The notes under the pieces: generated by a model | Database searches by the model: none | Told to the model about the DNA's origin: nothing | Seen by the model: only the letters and a program-made list of their open reading frames with translations | Shown here: piece by piece, positions 53,464 through 62,598 of the stretch | How positions within the stretch are numbered: position 1 is the first letter of the stretch | Layout of the letters: each line of letters begins with the position of its first letter | Assembly (NCBI GenBank): GCA_017624675.1 | Contig: JAGAMO010000006.1 | Span: 21,413 to 85,412 of the forward strand | DNA length: 64,000 bases | Direction: 5' to 3' | Source of the DNA: Clostridia bacterium | GTDB taxonomy: Bacteria > Bacillota > Clostridia > Oscillospirales > Acutalibacteraceae | Position numbers and translations under genes: made by a program

Positions 53464-54726
53464 ATGAAAGTAATGGTAGTCGGCGGCGGTGGCCGTGAAC
53501 ACGCCATAATTAAAAAATTAAAGGAAAACAAGGAAATAACCGAAATTTTTGCCCTGCCAGGTAACGGCGGTATGCAAAAGGATGCAACCCTTGTTAATAT
53601 TGGCGCTAAAGATATTGACGCTCAGGTAGAGTTTGCAAAGGCAAACGGCATTGACTATGCAGTTGTGGCACCCGATGACCCGTTGGTTTTAGGCGCAGTT
53701 GACGCTTTGACCGAAGCTGGTGTTCCCTGCTTTGGACCCAACAAAAATGCCGCAATTATCGAAGGCAGTAAGGTTTTCTCTAAAAACCTTATGAAAAAAT
53801 ACAATATTCCTACTGCACAGTATGAGGTTTTCTCTAACAAAGATGATGCCTTAAAATACCTTGAAACTGCCCCCATTCCAACAGTTATTAAGGCTGACGG
53901 TTTGGCTTTAGGCAAAGGCGTTATTATTGCCGAAACTCGCGAAGCCGCTATGGATGCTGTTGTTTCTATGATGGAGGACAAGGTTTTTGGAGATAGCGGA
54001 AGCAATATTGTTATTGAAGAATTTTTAACCGGTCCCGAGGTTTCGGTTCTTTCCTTTACCGATGGTAAAACCGTGGTTCCCATGGTTTCTTCAATGGACC
54101 ACAAACGAGCATTAGACGGTGACAAGGGTCTTAACACCGGCGGTATGGGTACTATAGCTCCTAACCCCTATTACACAGAAGACATTGCCAAAGAGTGTAT
54201 GGAAACAATTTTCCTCCCCACTATAAAGGCTATGAATGCCGAGGGTAGAACATTTAAAGGTTGCCTTTATTTCGGTCTTATGCTAACACCTAACGGCCCC
54301 AAGGTTATAGAGTATAACTGTCGTTTCGGCGACCCCGAAACTCAGGTTGTTCTCCCCTTGCTTGAAAGCGACCTCTTTACAATTATGAAAGCTACAACCG
54401 ACGGTACTTTAGATAAAACCGAGGTTAAGTTTAAAAAGGGTGCCGCTGCTTGTGTTGTTATGGCGTCAAACGGCTATCCCCAAAAATATGAAAGCGGTTT
54501 TGAGCTTAAGATTGACGACAGCGTTGCTGACAAGGTTTATGTTGCAGGTGCTAAGTTAGATAATGGAGTTCTCAAAACTGCAGGAGGCAGAGTTTTAGGT
54601 GTTACCGACACTGCTGATGATTTAAAAACCGCACTTAGAAAAGCTTATGAAAATGTAAGTAAAGTTCACTTCGAAAACGCTTTTTACCGCAAGGATATTG
54701 GCGCTAAAGCTTTAAAAGGAGAATAA
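53464..54726 (+). CDS. purD: Phosphoribosylamine-glycine ligase PurD
   Basis: PurD joins phosphoribosylamine and glycine with ATP. The 420-residue ATP-grasp protein has MKVMVVGGGGREHAIIKKLK, FALPGNGGMQ, VVAPDDPLVLGAVDALTEAG, VIKADGLALGKGVIIAETRE, VVPMVSSMDHKRALDGDKG, GGMGTIAPNPYYTE and YNCRFGDPETQVVLPLLESD. All the main family blocks are kept. It follows glyA, whose glycine it uses. Confidence 0.97.
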   Translation: MKVMVVGGGGREHAIIKKLKENKEITEIFALPGNGGMQKDATLVNIGAKDIDAQVEFAKANGIDYAVVAPDDPLVLGAVDALTEAGVPCFGPNKNAAIIEGSKVFSKNLMKKYNIPTAQYEVFSNKDDALKYLETAPIPTVIKADGLALGKGVIIAETREAAMDAVVSMMEDKVFGDSGSNIVIEEFLTGPEVSVLSFTDGKTVVPMVSSMDHKRALDGDKGLNTGGMGTIAPNPYYTEDIAKECMETIFLPTIKAMNAEGRTFKGCLYFGLMLTPNGPKVIEYNCRFGDPETQVVLPLLESDLFTIMKATTDGTLDKTEVKFKKGAAACVVMASNGYPQKYESGFELKIDDSVADKVYVAGAKLDNGVLKTAGGRVLGVTDTADDLKTALRKAYENVSKVHFENAFYRKDIGAKALKGE

Positions 54727-54728
54727 AA

Positions 54729-57700
54729 ATGGTATACCGTATATTTGTTGAAAAAAAGGAAGAACTGCGTAACGAAGCTCGCGGTCTTTTAAAGGATATC
54801 AGAGGTCTTTTACAAATTAAATCGGTTGAAAAAGTTAGAATTATCAACCGCTATGATGTTGACAAAATTGAAAAAGATCTTTTTGATTATGCTGTAAACA
54901 CTGTTTTTTCTGAGCCTCAGCTTGATATTACATACGCTGAATTAGAAAATGACGGTGCTCAAATGTTTGCTGTCGAATTCCTCCCCGGTCAGTTCGACCA
55001 GAGAGCTGACTCTGCGGCACAGTGTATTCAGATTATTTCTCAGGGTGAGCGTCCCAGAGTTCGCACCGCGAAGGTTTATATGCTTTACGGCAACATTCGT
55101 GACACCGAACTTGCAGAAATTAAAAAATATGTTGTAAACCCTGTTGAAGCCAGAATCGCAACACTCGAAAAACCCGAAACCCTTGAAACTCAGTATGATA
55201 TTCCCACCACAGTTCAAACTCTTGACGGCTTTATTGATTTGGACGAGAATGGTCTTGCTGATTTTGTTAAGAGTTATGGTCTTGCTATGGATAATGACGA
55301 CATTAAGTTCTGTCAGGATTATTTCAAGAGTGAGAATCGCAACCCAACTATCACCGAAATTCGTATGATAGACACCTATTGGTCTGACCACTGCCGTCAC
55401 ACCACATTCCTTACTAATATTGACAGTTGCACCTTTGAGGACGAGCTCTTACAGGCAACTTATGAAGATTATATTGCTACCCGTAAAGCATTAGGCAGAA
55501 CGAAGCCCATTTGCCTTATGGATATTGCTACCTTGGCAGTTCGCCACCTTAAAAAAGATGGTAAATTACCCAAACTTGACGAGTCTGAGGAAATCAATGC
55601 TTGTACCGTTAAGATTGATGTTGAGGTTGACGGTGTAAGTGAGCCTTGGTTGCTTCTCTTTAAAAACGAAACCCACAATCACCCCACCGAAATTGAGCCT
55701 TTTGGCGGCGCTGCTACCTGTATCGGCGGTGCTATCCGTGACCCGCTCTCAGGCAGAAGCTATGTTTACGGTGCTATGCGTGTAACAGGTGCGGCTAACC
55801 CCTTAAAGAGCGTTAGCGAAACCTTAAAGGGTAAATTACCCCAAAGAAAGATTGTTACAACCGCTGCTGACGGTTATTCATCCTACGGTAACCAAATCGG
55901 TCTTGCAACAGGTATTGTTGACGAGCTTTACCACGATGGATATGCTGCAAAGCGTATGGAAATCGGCGCTGTTATTGCTGCCGCTCCCGCTGAAAATGTT
56001 CGCCGTGAAGTTCCCGACCCCGGCGATGTTGTAATCCTTTTAGGCGGTTCTACAGGTCGTGACGGTTGCGGCGGTGCTACAGGCTCCTCCAAATCCCACA
56101 CCTTAGAATCCTTGGAAAGTTGCGGTGCCGAAGTTCAAAAGGGTAACGCACCCGAAGAAAGAAAACTTCAAAGATTATTCAGAAACAAAGAGGCTAGTCT
56201 CTTAATCAAGCGCTGTAACGACTTTGGCGCAGGCGGTGTTTCTGTTGCTATCGGTGAATTGGCTGACGGTCTTTTAATCGACCTTAACGCTGTTCCCAAG
56301 AAGTATGACGGTCTTGACGGTACTGAACTTGCTATTAGTGAGTCTCAGGAAAGAATGGCTGTTGTTGTTGAGAAAGAAAATGTTGAGCGTTTCTTAGAAC
56401 TTGCAAACGCTGAAAACTTACAGGCCGTTAAGGTGGCTGACATTACTGCCGAGCCTCGCCTTAGAATGATTTGGAACGGCAACACTATTGTTGACATCAG
56501 CCGTGAATTCTTAAATTCAAACGGTGCTGAGAAGCACATTGATATTACTCCCGAAGCTCCCAAGGATTATGAAAGAATTATTGAGGGTGGCTTTAAGGAG
56601 AATATGGAGCATTTGGCAGATGACCTTAATGCTTGTTCAAAGCGTGGTCTCTCTGAGCAATTCGACTCCACCATCGGTGCTGGTACTGTTTTGATGCCCT
56701 TTGGAGGTAAATATCAGCACACACCTATTCAGGCTATGGTACAGAAAATCTCGGTTGAGAAGAAGCATACCGACGATTGCTCACTTATGTCTTGGGGCTA
56801 TAACCCCTTCATTGCTGAGAGAAGCCCCTTCCACAGTGCTTACTTAGCTGTTGTTGAGTCTGTTTCCAAGCTTATTGCTACGGGCGGTAGCTTTGAAGAT
56901 GTATATCTTACCTTCCAAGAGTATTTTGAGCGTCCCGGTAAGGACGGCAAACGTTGGGGCAAACCTTTATCAGCACTCCTTGGCGCATTTAAGGCTCAAA
57001 AAGACTTTGGCATCGGTTCTATTGGCGGTAAGGACTCTATGAGCGGTAGCTTTGAGGATTTAGATGTTCCCCCTACCCTCGTTTCCTTTGCTGTTACAAC
57101 CGATAAGGTACAGAACATCATTTCTCCCGAATTTAAAAAGGCAGGAAATAAGGTTGTTCTTTTAAGTCCTATCTATGATGCTGACACTAATCTTCCCAAC
57201 CCCGAGTCACAAATCAGAATTTTCAACCGAGTAACCGAGCTTATGCGTGCTGGCAAGGTTGTTGCCGCATACACCCCCACCTACGGCGGTATCGGCGAGG
57301 CTGTTATGAAGATGTGCTTTGGTAACGGTTTTGGCTTTAAGTTTGATGATAATATGGATAACAAGGCTATCTTCGGTTACAACTACGGAAGCTTTATCTT
57401 AGAAGTAACTGAGGATGTTGAAGATGCTATTACTATCGGTACTGTTTGCGACTGCGGTAAGATTAAACTCGGCGAAGACAGTGTTGATATAAACGAACTC
57501 TTAAACACCTATGAAAACAAATTAGAGAGCGTATTTAAGTGCAATATTGAGGACAGAAAGACTCCTATGGAGAATTTCTCATACGAGGCACAGACCCGTG
57601 TTGCTCCCGCTATCAAGGTTGCAACTCCTAAGGTGCTTATCCCCGTATTCCCAGGTACAAACTGCGAATTTGACTCTGCAAAGGTTATGCGAGATGCAGG

Positions 57701-58421
57701 TGCCGAGCCTGAGATATTTGTAATCAACAACCTCTCCTCCAGCGGTATTGCCCGTTCGGTTGAAGAGTTTGCAAACAAGGTTAAGGAATCCCAGATGATA
57801 TTTGTTCCCGGCGGTTTCTCGGGCGGTGACGAGCCTGACGGTAGCGGTAAGTTTATTACTGCATTCTTCCGCAACGGCGCTGTTAAAGAACAGGTTACCG
57901 ACCTGCTTGACAATCGCGACGGTCTTATGTGCGGTATTTGTAACGGCTTCCAAGCACTTATTAAGTTAGGCTTGGTTCCCTACGGCAAGATTATTGACAC
58001 TGATGAAAACTGCCCAACACTTACCTTTAACACCATTGGTCGCCACCAGTCAAGAATTGTGCAGACCCGTATTGCTTCTAACAAGTCTCCTTGGCTTAGC
58101 GATACAAATGTTGGCGACATTTACAATGTGCCGATTTCTCACGGTGAAGGTCGTTTCTTAGCAGATGAAAAACTTATTTTAGAACTTGCTAAGAACGGAC
58201 AAATTGCTACCCAGTATGTTGATTTACAGGGCAATGCAACAAGTGATGTTCACTTTAACCCCAACGACTCTATGTATGCTATTGAGGGTATTACCTCTCC
58301 TGACGGTAGAGTATTCGGTAAAATGGGTCACAGTGAACGCTGGGGCAATGGCCTTTACAAGAATGTTTACGGCGACTATGACATTAAGATGTTTAAATCT
58401 GCAGTTAAGTATTTTAAATAA
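54729..58421 (+). CDS. purL: Phosphoribosylformylglycinamidine synthase PurL, single-chain form
   Basis: PurL converts FGAR to FGAM with glutamine. The 1230-residue single chain joins an N-terminal PurS-like domain (about 1-150), two AIR-synthase-like halves (about 205-960: IDTYWSDHCRHTTFLTNIDS, FKNETHNHPTEIEPFGGAAT, GGAIRDPLSGRSYVYGAMRV, IGSIGGKDSMSGSF) and a class I glutaminase (about 970-1230: VFPGTNCEFDSAKVMRDAG, GGFSGGDEPDGSGKF, the nucleophile Cys1071 in GICNGFQ, and the His-Glu in ISHGEGRF). Unlike the PurF-like protein, its glutaminase is intact. It follows purD by 2 nt. Confidence 0.97.
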   Translation: MVYRIFVEKKEELRNEARGLLKDIRGLLQIKSVEKVRIINRYDVDKIEKDLFDYAVNTVFSEPQLDITYAELENDGAQMFAVEFLPGQFDQRADSAAQCIQIISQGERPRVRTAKVYMLYGNIRDTELAEIKKYVVNPVEARIATLEKPETLETQYDIPTTVQTLDGFIDLDENGLADFVKSYGLAMDNDDIKFCQDYFKSENRNPTITEIRMIDTYWSDHCRHTTFLTNIDSCTFEDELLQATYEDYIATRKALGRTKPICLMDIATLAVRHLKKDGKLPKLDESEEINACTVKIDVEVDGVSEPWLLLFKNETHNHPTEIEPFGGAATCIGGAIRDPLSGRSYVYGAMRVTGAANPLKSVSETLKGKLPQRKIVTTAADGYSSYGNQIGLATGIVDELYHDGYAAKRMEIGAVIAAAPAENVRREVPDPGDVVILLGGSTGRDGCGGATGSSKSHTLESLESCGAEVQKGNAPEERKLQRLFRNKEASLLIKRCNDFGAGGVSVAIGELADGLLIDLNAVPKKYDGLDGTELAISESQERMAVVVEKENVERFLELANAENLQAVKVADITAEPRLRMIWNGNTIVDISREFLNSNGAEKHIDITPEAPKDYERIIEGGFKENMEHLADDLNACSKRGLSEQFDSTIGAGTVLMPFGGKYQHTPIQAMVQKISVEKKHTDDCSLMSWGYNPFIAERSPFHSAYLAVVESVSKLIATGGSFEDVYLTFQEYFERPGKDGKRWGKPLSALLGAFKAQKDFGIGSIGGKDSMSGSFEDLDVPPTLVSFAVTTDKVQNIISPEFKKAGNKVVLLSPIYDADTNLPNPESQIRIFNRVTELMRAGKVVAAYTPTYGGIGEAVMKMCFGNGFGFKFDDNMDNKAIFGYNYGSFILEVTEDVEDAITIGTVCDCGKIKLGEDSVDINELLNTYENKLESVFKCNIEDRKTPMENFSYEAQTRVAPAIKVATPKVLIPVFPGTNCEFDSAKVMRDAGAEPEIFVINNLSSSGIARSVEEFANKVKESQMIFVPGGFSGGDEPDGSGKFITAFFRNGAVKEQVTDLLDNRDGLMCGICNGFQALIKLGLVPYGKIIDTDENCPTLTFNTIGRHQSRIVQTRIASNKSPWLSDTNVGDIYNVPISHGEGRFLADEKLILELAKNGQIATQYVDLQGNATSDVHFNPNDSMYAIEGITSPDGRVFGKMGHSERWGNGLYKNVYGDYDIKMFKSAVKYFK

Positions 58422-58436
58422 CGAGAGGTGTTTTAA

Positions 58437-60113
58437 ATGGCTTTTTTAACTGATATTGAGATTGCACAACAGTGCGAAATGAAGCCCATTACAGAAATTG
58501 CCGAGAAAGCAGGTATTGATAAAAAATATCTCGAGCAATACGGCAATTATAAAGCAAAAATTGACCTTTCCATTGTTAAAGAAAATCAAAAACCCAACGG
58601 CAAACTCATTTTGGTAACTGCCATTACCCCCACCCCTGCGGGTGAGGGTAAGACCACCACAACCATCGGTCTTGCTGACGGTATGGCTAGAATTGGCAAA
58701 AACGTTTGCGTTGCCTTGCGTGAACCTTCCTTAGGACCTGTTTTTGGTGTTAAGGGCGGTGCCGCAGGTGGCGGATATGCTCAGGTTGTTCCTATGGAGG
58801 ATATTAACCTTCACTTTACAGGCGACTTCCACGCTATCGGTGCTGCTAACAACCTTCTTGCTGCAATGCTTGATAACCACATTCATCAAGGCAACGCTTT
58901 GGGAATTGATACAAGACGCATCACTTGGAAGCGTTGTGTTGATATGAACGACCGTCAACTTCGTTTTGTTACCGACGGTCTTGGTGGCAGAGTGAACGGT
59001 GTTCCCCGTGAAGACGGATTTGATATCACAGTTGCAAGTGAAATTATGGCAGTTTTGTGCCTTGCAAGTGATATTTCCGACCTTAAAAAACGCCTTTCCA
59101 ACATTATTGTTGGTTATAATTTCCAAGACGAGCCTGTTACTGCAGGTCAGTTAAACGCCGCGGGTGCTATGGCGGCTTTACTTAAGGACGCTATAAAGCC
59201 CAATTTGGTGCAAACCCTTGAGGGTACACCCGCTTTGGTGCACGGCGGACCTTTCGCTAACATTGCACACGGTTGTAACAGCGTCACCGCTACCAAAATT
59301 GCATTAAAACTTGGTGATTATGCTATTACTGAGGCAGGTTTCGGCGCTGACTTGGGCGCTGAAAAATTCCTTGATATTAAGTGCCGTATGGCTGGCCTCA
59401 CTCCCAGTGCAGTTGTTATGGTTGCAACTGTCAGAGCTTTAAAAATGCACGGCGGTCTTGATAAAAAATCTTTGGGCGAGGAAAATCTTGAGGCTTTAGA
59501 AAAAGGTATTCCAAACCTCTTACGCCATGTTTCAAACATCAAAAATGTTTACAAGCTTCCTTGCGTTGTAGCAGTTAACCGCTTCCCCACCGATACTGAC
59601 AATGAAATCGATTTCATCATTGAGAAGTGCAAAGAGCTTGGCGTTAATGTTGTTCTTTCAAATGTTTGGGCAGAGGGTGGCAAAGGCGGCGAAGACTTAG
59701 CCCGTGAGGTTGTTCGTCTTTGCGAAGAAGAAAAAGGTGACTTCACCTTCTCTTATGATTTAGACCTTACCATTGAGGAAAAAATTGACGCTATTGTTAA
59801 AAATGTTTACGGTGGCGACGGTGTTGTTTTAACACCAAACGCTAAAAAACAGGCAGCAAAACTTACCGAAATGGGCTTTGGCAACTGTCCTGTTTGTATG
59901 GCTAAAACACAGTACAGTTTCTCGGATGACCCAACAAAATTAGGTGCTCCAGACGGATTTACAGTAACTGTTAGAAATCTTAAGATTTCTGCGGGTGCAG
60001 GATTTATAGTAGCCCTTACAGGCGATATAATGACCATGCCCGGTCTTCCCAAACTCCCCGCTGCTGAGCGTATTGATATTGACGAAGACGGAAAAATCAC
60101 AGGACTGTTTTAA
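58437..60113 (+). CDS. fhs: Formate-tetrahydrofolate ligase
   Basis: Fhs makes 10-formyl-THF from formate, THF and ATP, the formyl donor of PurN and the AICAR formyltransferase. The 558-residue protein has the P-loop [20 protein letters not shown] (about 62-81), [59 protein letters not shown] and [19 protein letters not shown] near the C-terminus. It ends the operon and is followed by a terminator. Confidence 0.98.
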   Translation: MAFLTDIEIAQQCEMKPITEIAEKAGIDKKYLEQYGNYKAKIDLSIVKENQKPNGKLILVTAITPTPAGEGKTTTTIGLADGMARIGKNVCVALREPSLGPVFGVKGGAAGGGYAQVVPMEDINLHFTGDFHAIGAANNLLAAMLDNHIHQGNALGIDTRRITWKRCVDMNDRQLRFVTDGLGGRVNGVPREDGFDITVASEIMAVLCLASDISDLKKRLSNIIVGYNFQDEPVTAGQLNAAGAMAALLKDAIKPNLVQTLEGTPALVHGGPFANIAHGCNSVTATKIALKLGDYAITEAGFGADLGAEKFLDIKCRMAGLTPSAVVMVATVRALKMHGGLDKKSLGEENLEALEKGIPNLLRHVSNIKNVYKLPCVVAVNRFPTDTDNEIDFIIEKCKELGVNVVLSNVWAEGGKGGEDLAREVVRLCEEEKGDFTFSYDLDLTIEEKIDAIVKNVYGGDGVVLTPNAKKQAAKLTEMGFGNCPVCMAKTQYSFSDDPTKLGAPDGFTVTVRNLKISAGAGFIVALTGDIMTMPGLPKLPAAERIDIDEDGKITGLF

Positions 60114-60117
60114 AATT

Positions 60118-60149
60118 TAAAAAGAGAGGTTTTAAACCTCTCTTTTTTT
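60118..60149 (+). terminator. Terminator of the purine operon
   Basis: AAAGAGAGGTT and AACCTCTCTTT pair, with a T run after the stem. Confidence 0.9.
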
Positions 60150-60207
60150 ATATTTTAGAAATTTCAGGGTAAAATAGTTTTGCAAACAAATTTAAGGAGA
60201 ATATATT

Positions 60208-60387
60208 ATGCAAAACAATTCAATGTCGTTTCTAAAAGGAATGGGTGCGGGAATGGTTGCCGGTGCCGCCGCTTTTGCTGTTGGCAAAATGATGTTAAAG
60301 GACAATAAAAACATCACTAAAGGCTCGGCAAAGCTTGTTAAAGCCGTTGGCGAAATGGTAGACGGCGTTCAGACAATTTTCAAATAA
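60208..60387 (+). CDS. Small glycine/alanine-rich helical protein (59 residues)
   Basis: The translation is MQNNSMSFLKGMGAGMVAGA followed by AAFAVGKMMLKDNK and a charged tail with KGSAKLVKAVGEMVDGVQTI. The GxGxGxxxGA pattern makes one membrane or amphipathic helix. AAGGAGA lies 8 nt before the ATG, and a terminator follows the stop, so it looks like a complete monocistronic gene. Similar short YtxH-like or glycine-zipper proteins are common in Clostridia; I cannot name a function. Confidence 0.75.
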   Translation: MQNNSMSFLKGMGAGMVAGAAAFAVGKMMLKDNKNITKGSAKLVKAVGEMVDGVQTIFK

Positions 60388-60417
60388 AAAAACGCTCCTA
60401 TAAAGGAGCGTTTTTAC
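60386..60417. terminator. Bidirectional terminator between the small protein gene and the E2-like gene
   Basis: AAAAACGCTCCT and AGGAGCGTTTTT pair; T runs on both strands. Confidence 0.88.
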
Positions 60418-60422
60418 TTTAA

Positions 60423-61265
60423 TCACAAACCGGGGTCTTTTACAACCTCTGCGGGTGGAGTTTCTAAAAGCTCAGGATTCTTAAGATATCTTTGCATTAC
60501 TCTGAAAGCTCTTGCAAAATAATAACCCGAACAAATTCTTTCGTCCATTACAACACCCAAAGGCATTGTTTTTTCAAAAACGATTTCCCCGCCCTTACGT
60601 TTTGGTACCTCACGAAGATTACCCATTGTAATAATAATTCCTGTTGTGCCAAACTCATAAACGTGGTGATATATATGATTAGTCCTGATAGAAATAAGGT
60701 TAGATATTACTAAACTGTTGTGAAAAGGTGAAATGTCTATTATTGACTTTGGGAGCAGTCCCAATTTGTCAAGCATTTTCAAAAAGCTAACACCTACTGT
60801 AAGTAAACCGGGAACACTGAGTATAGCGTTCATAAACTTTTCAAGACCGTTGTCCTTTGGTGCGTTTCTATTAGCCTCAACAAAATCGTTGATTTTATTG
60901 TTTACATCAAAAACAGTATCAGCGGGGTCGAAGTACATTTTAGACTCGGTTTCCTCGCCATCAGTTCCTGGAGTAAGAACAACCATTGAAATACAGTATT
61001 CGTTTCTCGCATAAACCTTTTTATTCATTATAAAGCGATTTAAAGCGGGATACTGAGCGCAAGTTCTAAGGTATGCCGCAATAAGCACAGCCATATGGCT
61101 CATAGGTATACCCTCTTTACGCTTGGCGTTTATGTAGTTTTGCATCGGTTCATACGGAATATCAATGGTTATCATATTCATCGAATCGTAACGCTTAGTC
61201 ATAATATGAGGAACGATTTTATACATAGGGTCAACATGCTTGAGTTTTTTTCCGTCTGCTCTCAT
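60423..61265 (-). CDS. 2-oxoacid dehydrogenase acyltransferase (E2) catalytic-domain-like protein, probably degenerate
   Basis: The 280-residue protein matches the CAT/E2 catalytic fold: MNMITIDIPYEPMQNYINAK (first strand and helix), SHMAVLIAAYLRTCAQYPAL, and a C-terminal GTTGIIITMGNLREVPKRKG and PLGVVMDERICSGYYFARAF. It has no lipoyl or E1-binding domain. In active E2 and CAT enzymes the last block reads DHRxxDG with catalytic His and Asp; here it reads MDERICSG, so both seem replaced. It may bind an acyl group without the usual chemistry. No E1 or E3 gene is nearby. RBS: AGGAGAG. Confidence 0.72.
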   Translation of the reverse strand: MRADGKKLKHVDPMYKIVPHIMTKRYDSMNMITIDIPYEPMQNYINAKRKEGIPMSHMAVLIAAYLRTCAQYPALNRFIMNKKVYARNEYCISMVVLTPGTDGEETESKMYFDPADTVFDVNNKINDFVEANRNAPKDNGLEKFMNAILSVPGLLTVGVSFLKMLDKLGLLPKSIIDISPFHNSLVISNLISIRTNHIYHHVYEFGTTGIIITMGNLREVPKRKGGEIVFEKTMPLGVVMDERICSGYYFARAFRVMQRYLKNPELLETPPAEVVKDPGL

Positions 61266-61296
61266 AATCTCTCCTAGTTTCGTAAATTATATAATA

Positions 61297-61325
61297 ATTT
61301 TACCACACTTTTCGACTAAATACAA
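61297..61325 (-). promoter_or_regulatory. Promoter of the E2-like gene
   Basis: Minus strand TTGTAT (61320-61325), 17 nt, TAAAAT (61297-61302), about 30 nt before the ATG. Confidence 0.55.
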
Positions 61326-61352
61326 CATTTTTTTAACAGACTGTGAACGTAT

Positions 61353-62312
61353 TTATTTGGAAATCTCAGTTCCACTGTAATAATGTTTTAAAATTTCTTT
61401 GTAATTTTTTCCTTCACTTGCCAAGACATTTGCGCCGTTTTGGCTCATACCAACGCCGTGCCCGTAGCCTAAAGTGTTAAAAATATATTTGCCATCGGTT
61501 TTTTCAAACCTAAAGTTAGAAGAAGCTAAACCTAAAGCTGTTCGTATATCACTGCCCTTAATCTTGTTTCCATAAACTTTAACATATTCAACCAATCCAT
61601 TTTCTTTAGCTTTTACTTCACCTAAAAGTGGCGTGTTGTCTTTAGGCTTAGATATTAACGAGCCTAATTTTTCCTTTAGTTCACTTTCAGGAAACTCAAA
61701 GGTTTGCATATATTTTTTAGCTGTTTTATCACCCGCAGAGTCCACGCTTTTAAGGTATTTAATTTGTTTTCCCCAAACATCTTCGGCGCTGTATGTAACA
61801 CCGCTTGAAACGGCGTGATAGACCGCTAAAATAGCCTCGCCTTTGTATGTTATTTTCTCGCCCGAAACCTCTTTTATGGCTTTTTTTATTTTTTCTACAT
61901 ATTCGTCTGCATTTTCGCCCCAATCCGTCCTTGCTTTTTCCATAGTTTTAAAGCTTTGGTCGGTGTTAAAGTCGGTAGAAATATCATATTCCGCAGACTT
62001 GTTTTCGCCTCTTTTATAACAAGCGTAAGTATAAGAAGCAACTGCTTGAGCCTTTATTGCTTCAACATTGTAGAGTGCGGGCATTTCGGCCGCTACCACA
62101 CAGAAAATATAATCATCGGCACTCATTTGAGTAATTTCCTTGGTTTCGTGATTATAAACTTTAAATACATCGGTTTTTTTCTTTTCCTTTTTCACAACTG
62201 CCGCAGTTTGTGTAACTGTAATTTTCTCGTCATTCCCTTCCCCAAAAACTGCCAAAGGAACTAACAACATAAATGCCGTAATTATAGCTGTAATACACAT
62301 CATTTTTTTCAT
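61353..62312 (-). CDS. spoIID: Stage II sporulation protein D (SpoIID)
   Basis: SpoIID is a lytic transglycosylase that thins septal peptidoglycan during engulfment. The 319-residue protein has an N-terminal membrane segment (CITAIITAFMLLVPLAVF), the catalytic-site block YIFCVVAAEMPALYNVEAIK (Glu76), AQAVASYTYACYKRG, ISTDFNTDQSF, AVYHAVSSGVTYSAEDVWGK and the C-terminal TLGYGHGVGMSQNGANVLAS, all family features. The gene starts after AAGGTG. It is the clearest sign that the organism makes spores. Confidence 0.95.
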   Translation of the reverse strand: MKKMMCITAIITAFMLLVPLAVFGEGNDEKITVTQTAAVVKKEKKKTDVFKVYNHETKEITQMSADDYIFCVVAAEMPALYNVEAIKAQAVASYTYACYKRGENKSAEYDISTDFNTDQSFKTMEKARTDWGENADEYVEKIKKAIKEVSGEKITYKGEAILAVYHAVSSGVTYSAEDVWGKQIKYLKSVDSAGDKTAKKYMQTFEFPESELKEKLGSLISKPKDNTPLLGEVKAKENGLVEYVKVYGNKIKGSDIRTALGLASSNFRFEKTDGKYIFNTLGYGHGVGMSQNGANVLASEGKNYKEILKHYYSGTEISK

Positions 62313-62350
62313 AGTTTCACCTTTTTATTGACTTTTTAGTTGCAGAGTAA

Positions 62351-62366
62351 TACAATTAATTGTATG
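62351..62366 (-). promoter_or_regulatory. Possible sigma-E type -10 element upstream of spoIID
   Basis: On the minus strand CATACAAT (62359-62366) matches the sigma-E -10 consensus, and it overlaps a 14-bp palindrome TACAATTAATTGTA (62351-62364). An ATACATT about 16 nt upstream is a weak -35. spoIID is under sigma-E in Bacillus subtilis, which makes the match believable but not proven. Confidence 0.45.
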
Positions 62367-62387
62367 AAATGAAAGCATATTTAATGT

Positions 62388-62587
62388 ATAATGGTTATGA
62401 TTAGTCGAAACATTCTTGTTTCGACACAAAATCTTTGATTTTGTAACAAATTTCTTTTGAAATTTGTCCATATCCATTGCAATGAGTGTTGTGCAAAATT
62501 GAATTTGAAAATTCAATTTTGCCAAAGCCACTTGAAGAGTGGCTTGCCGAATCGCTTTTTAGCGTTTCGTCAAACTACAATCATTAT
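62388..62587. repeat. 200-bp multi-hairpin dispersed repeat, copy 2
   Basis: The second copy of the element at 28111-28310, again 200 bp with ATAATG and CATTAT ends and the same orientation. Changes between copies often keep the hairpins: for instance the AAGCTACTT/AAGTGGCTT stem of copy 1 is AAGCCACTT/GAGTGGCTT here. It lies between spoIID and the membrane protein gene at 62599, whose ribosome binding site starts right at the element's right end. Confidence 0.85.
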
Positions 62588-62598
62588 GGAGATATGAT

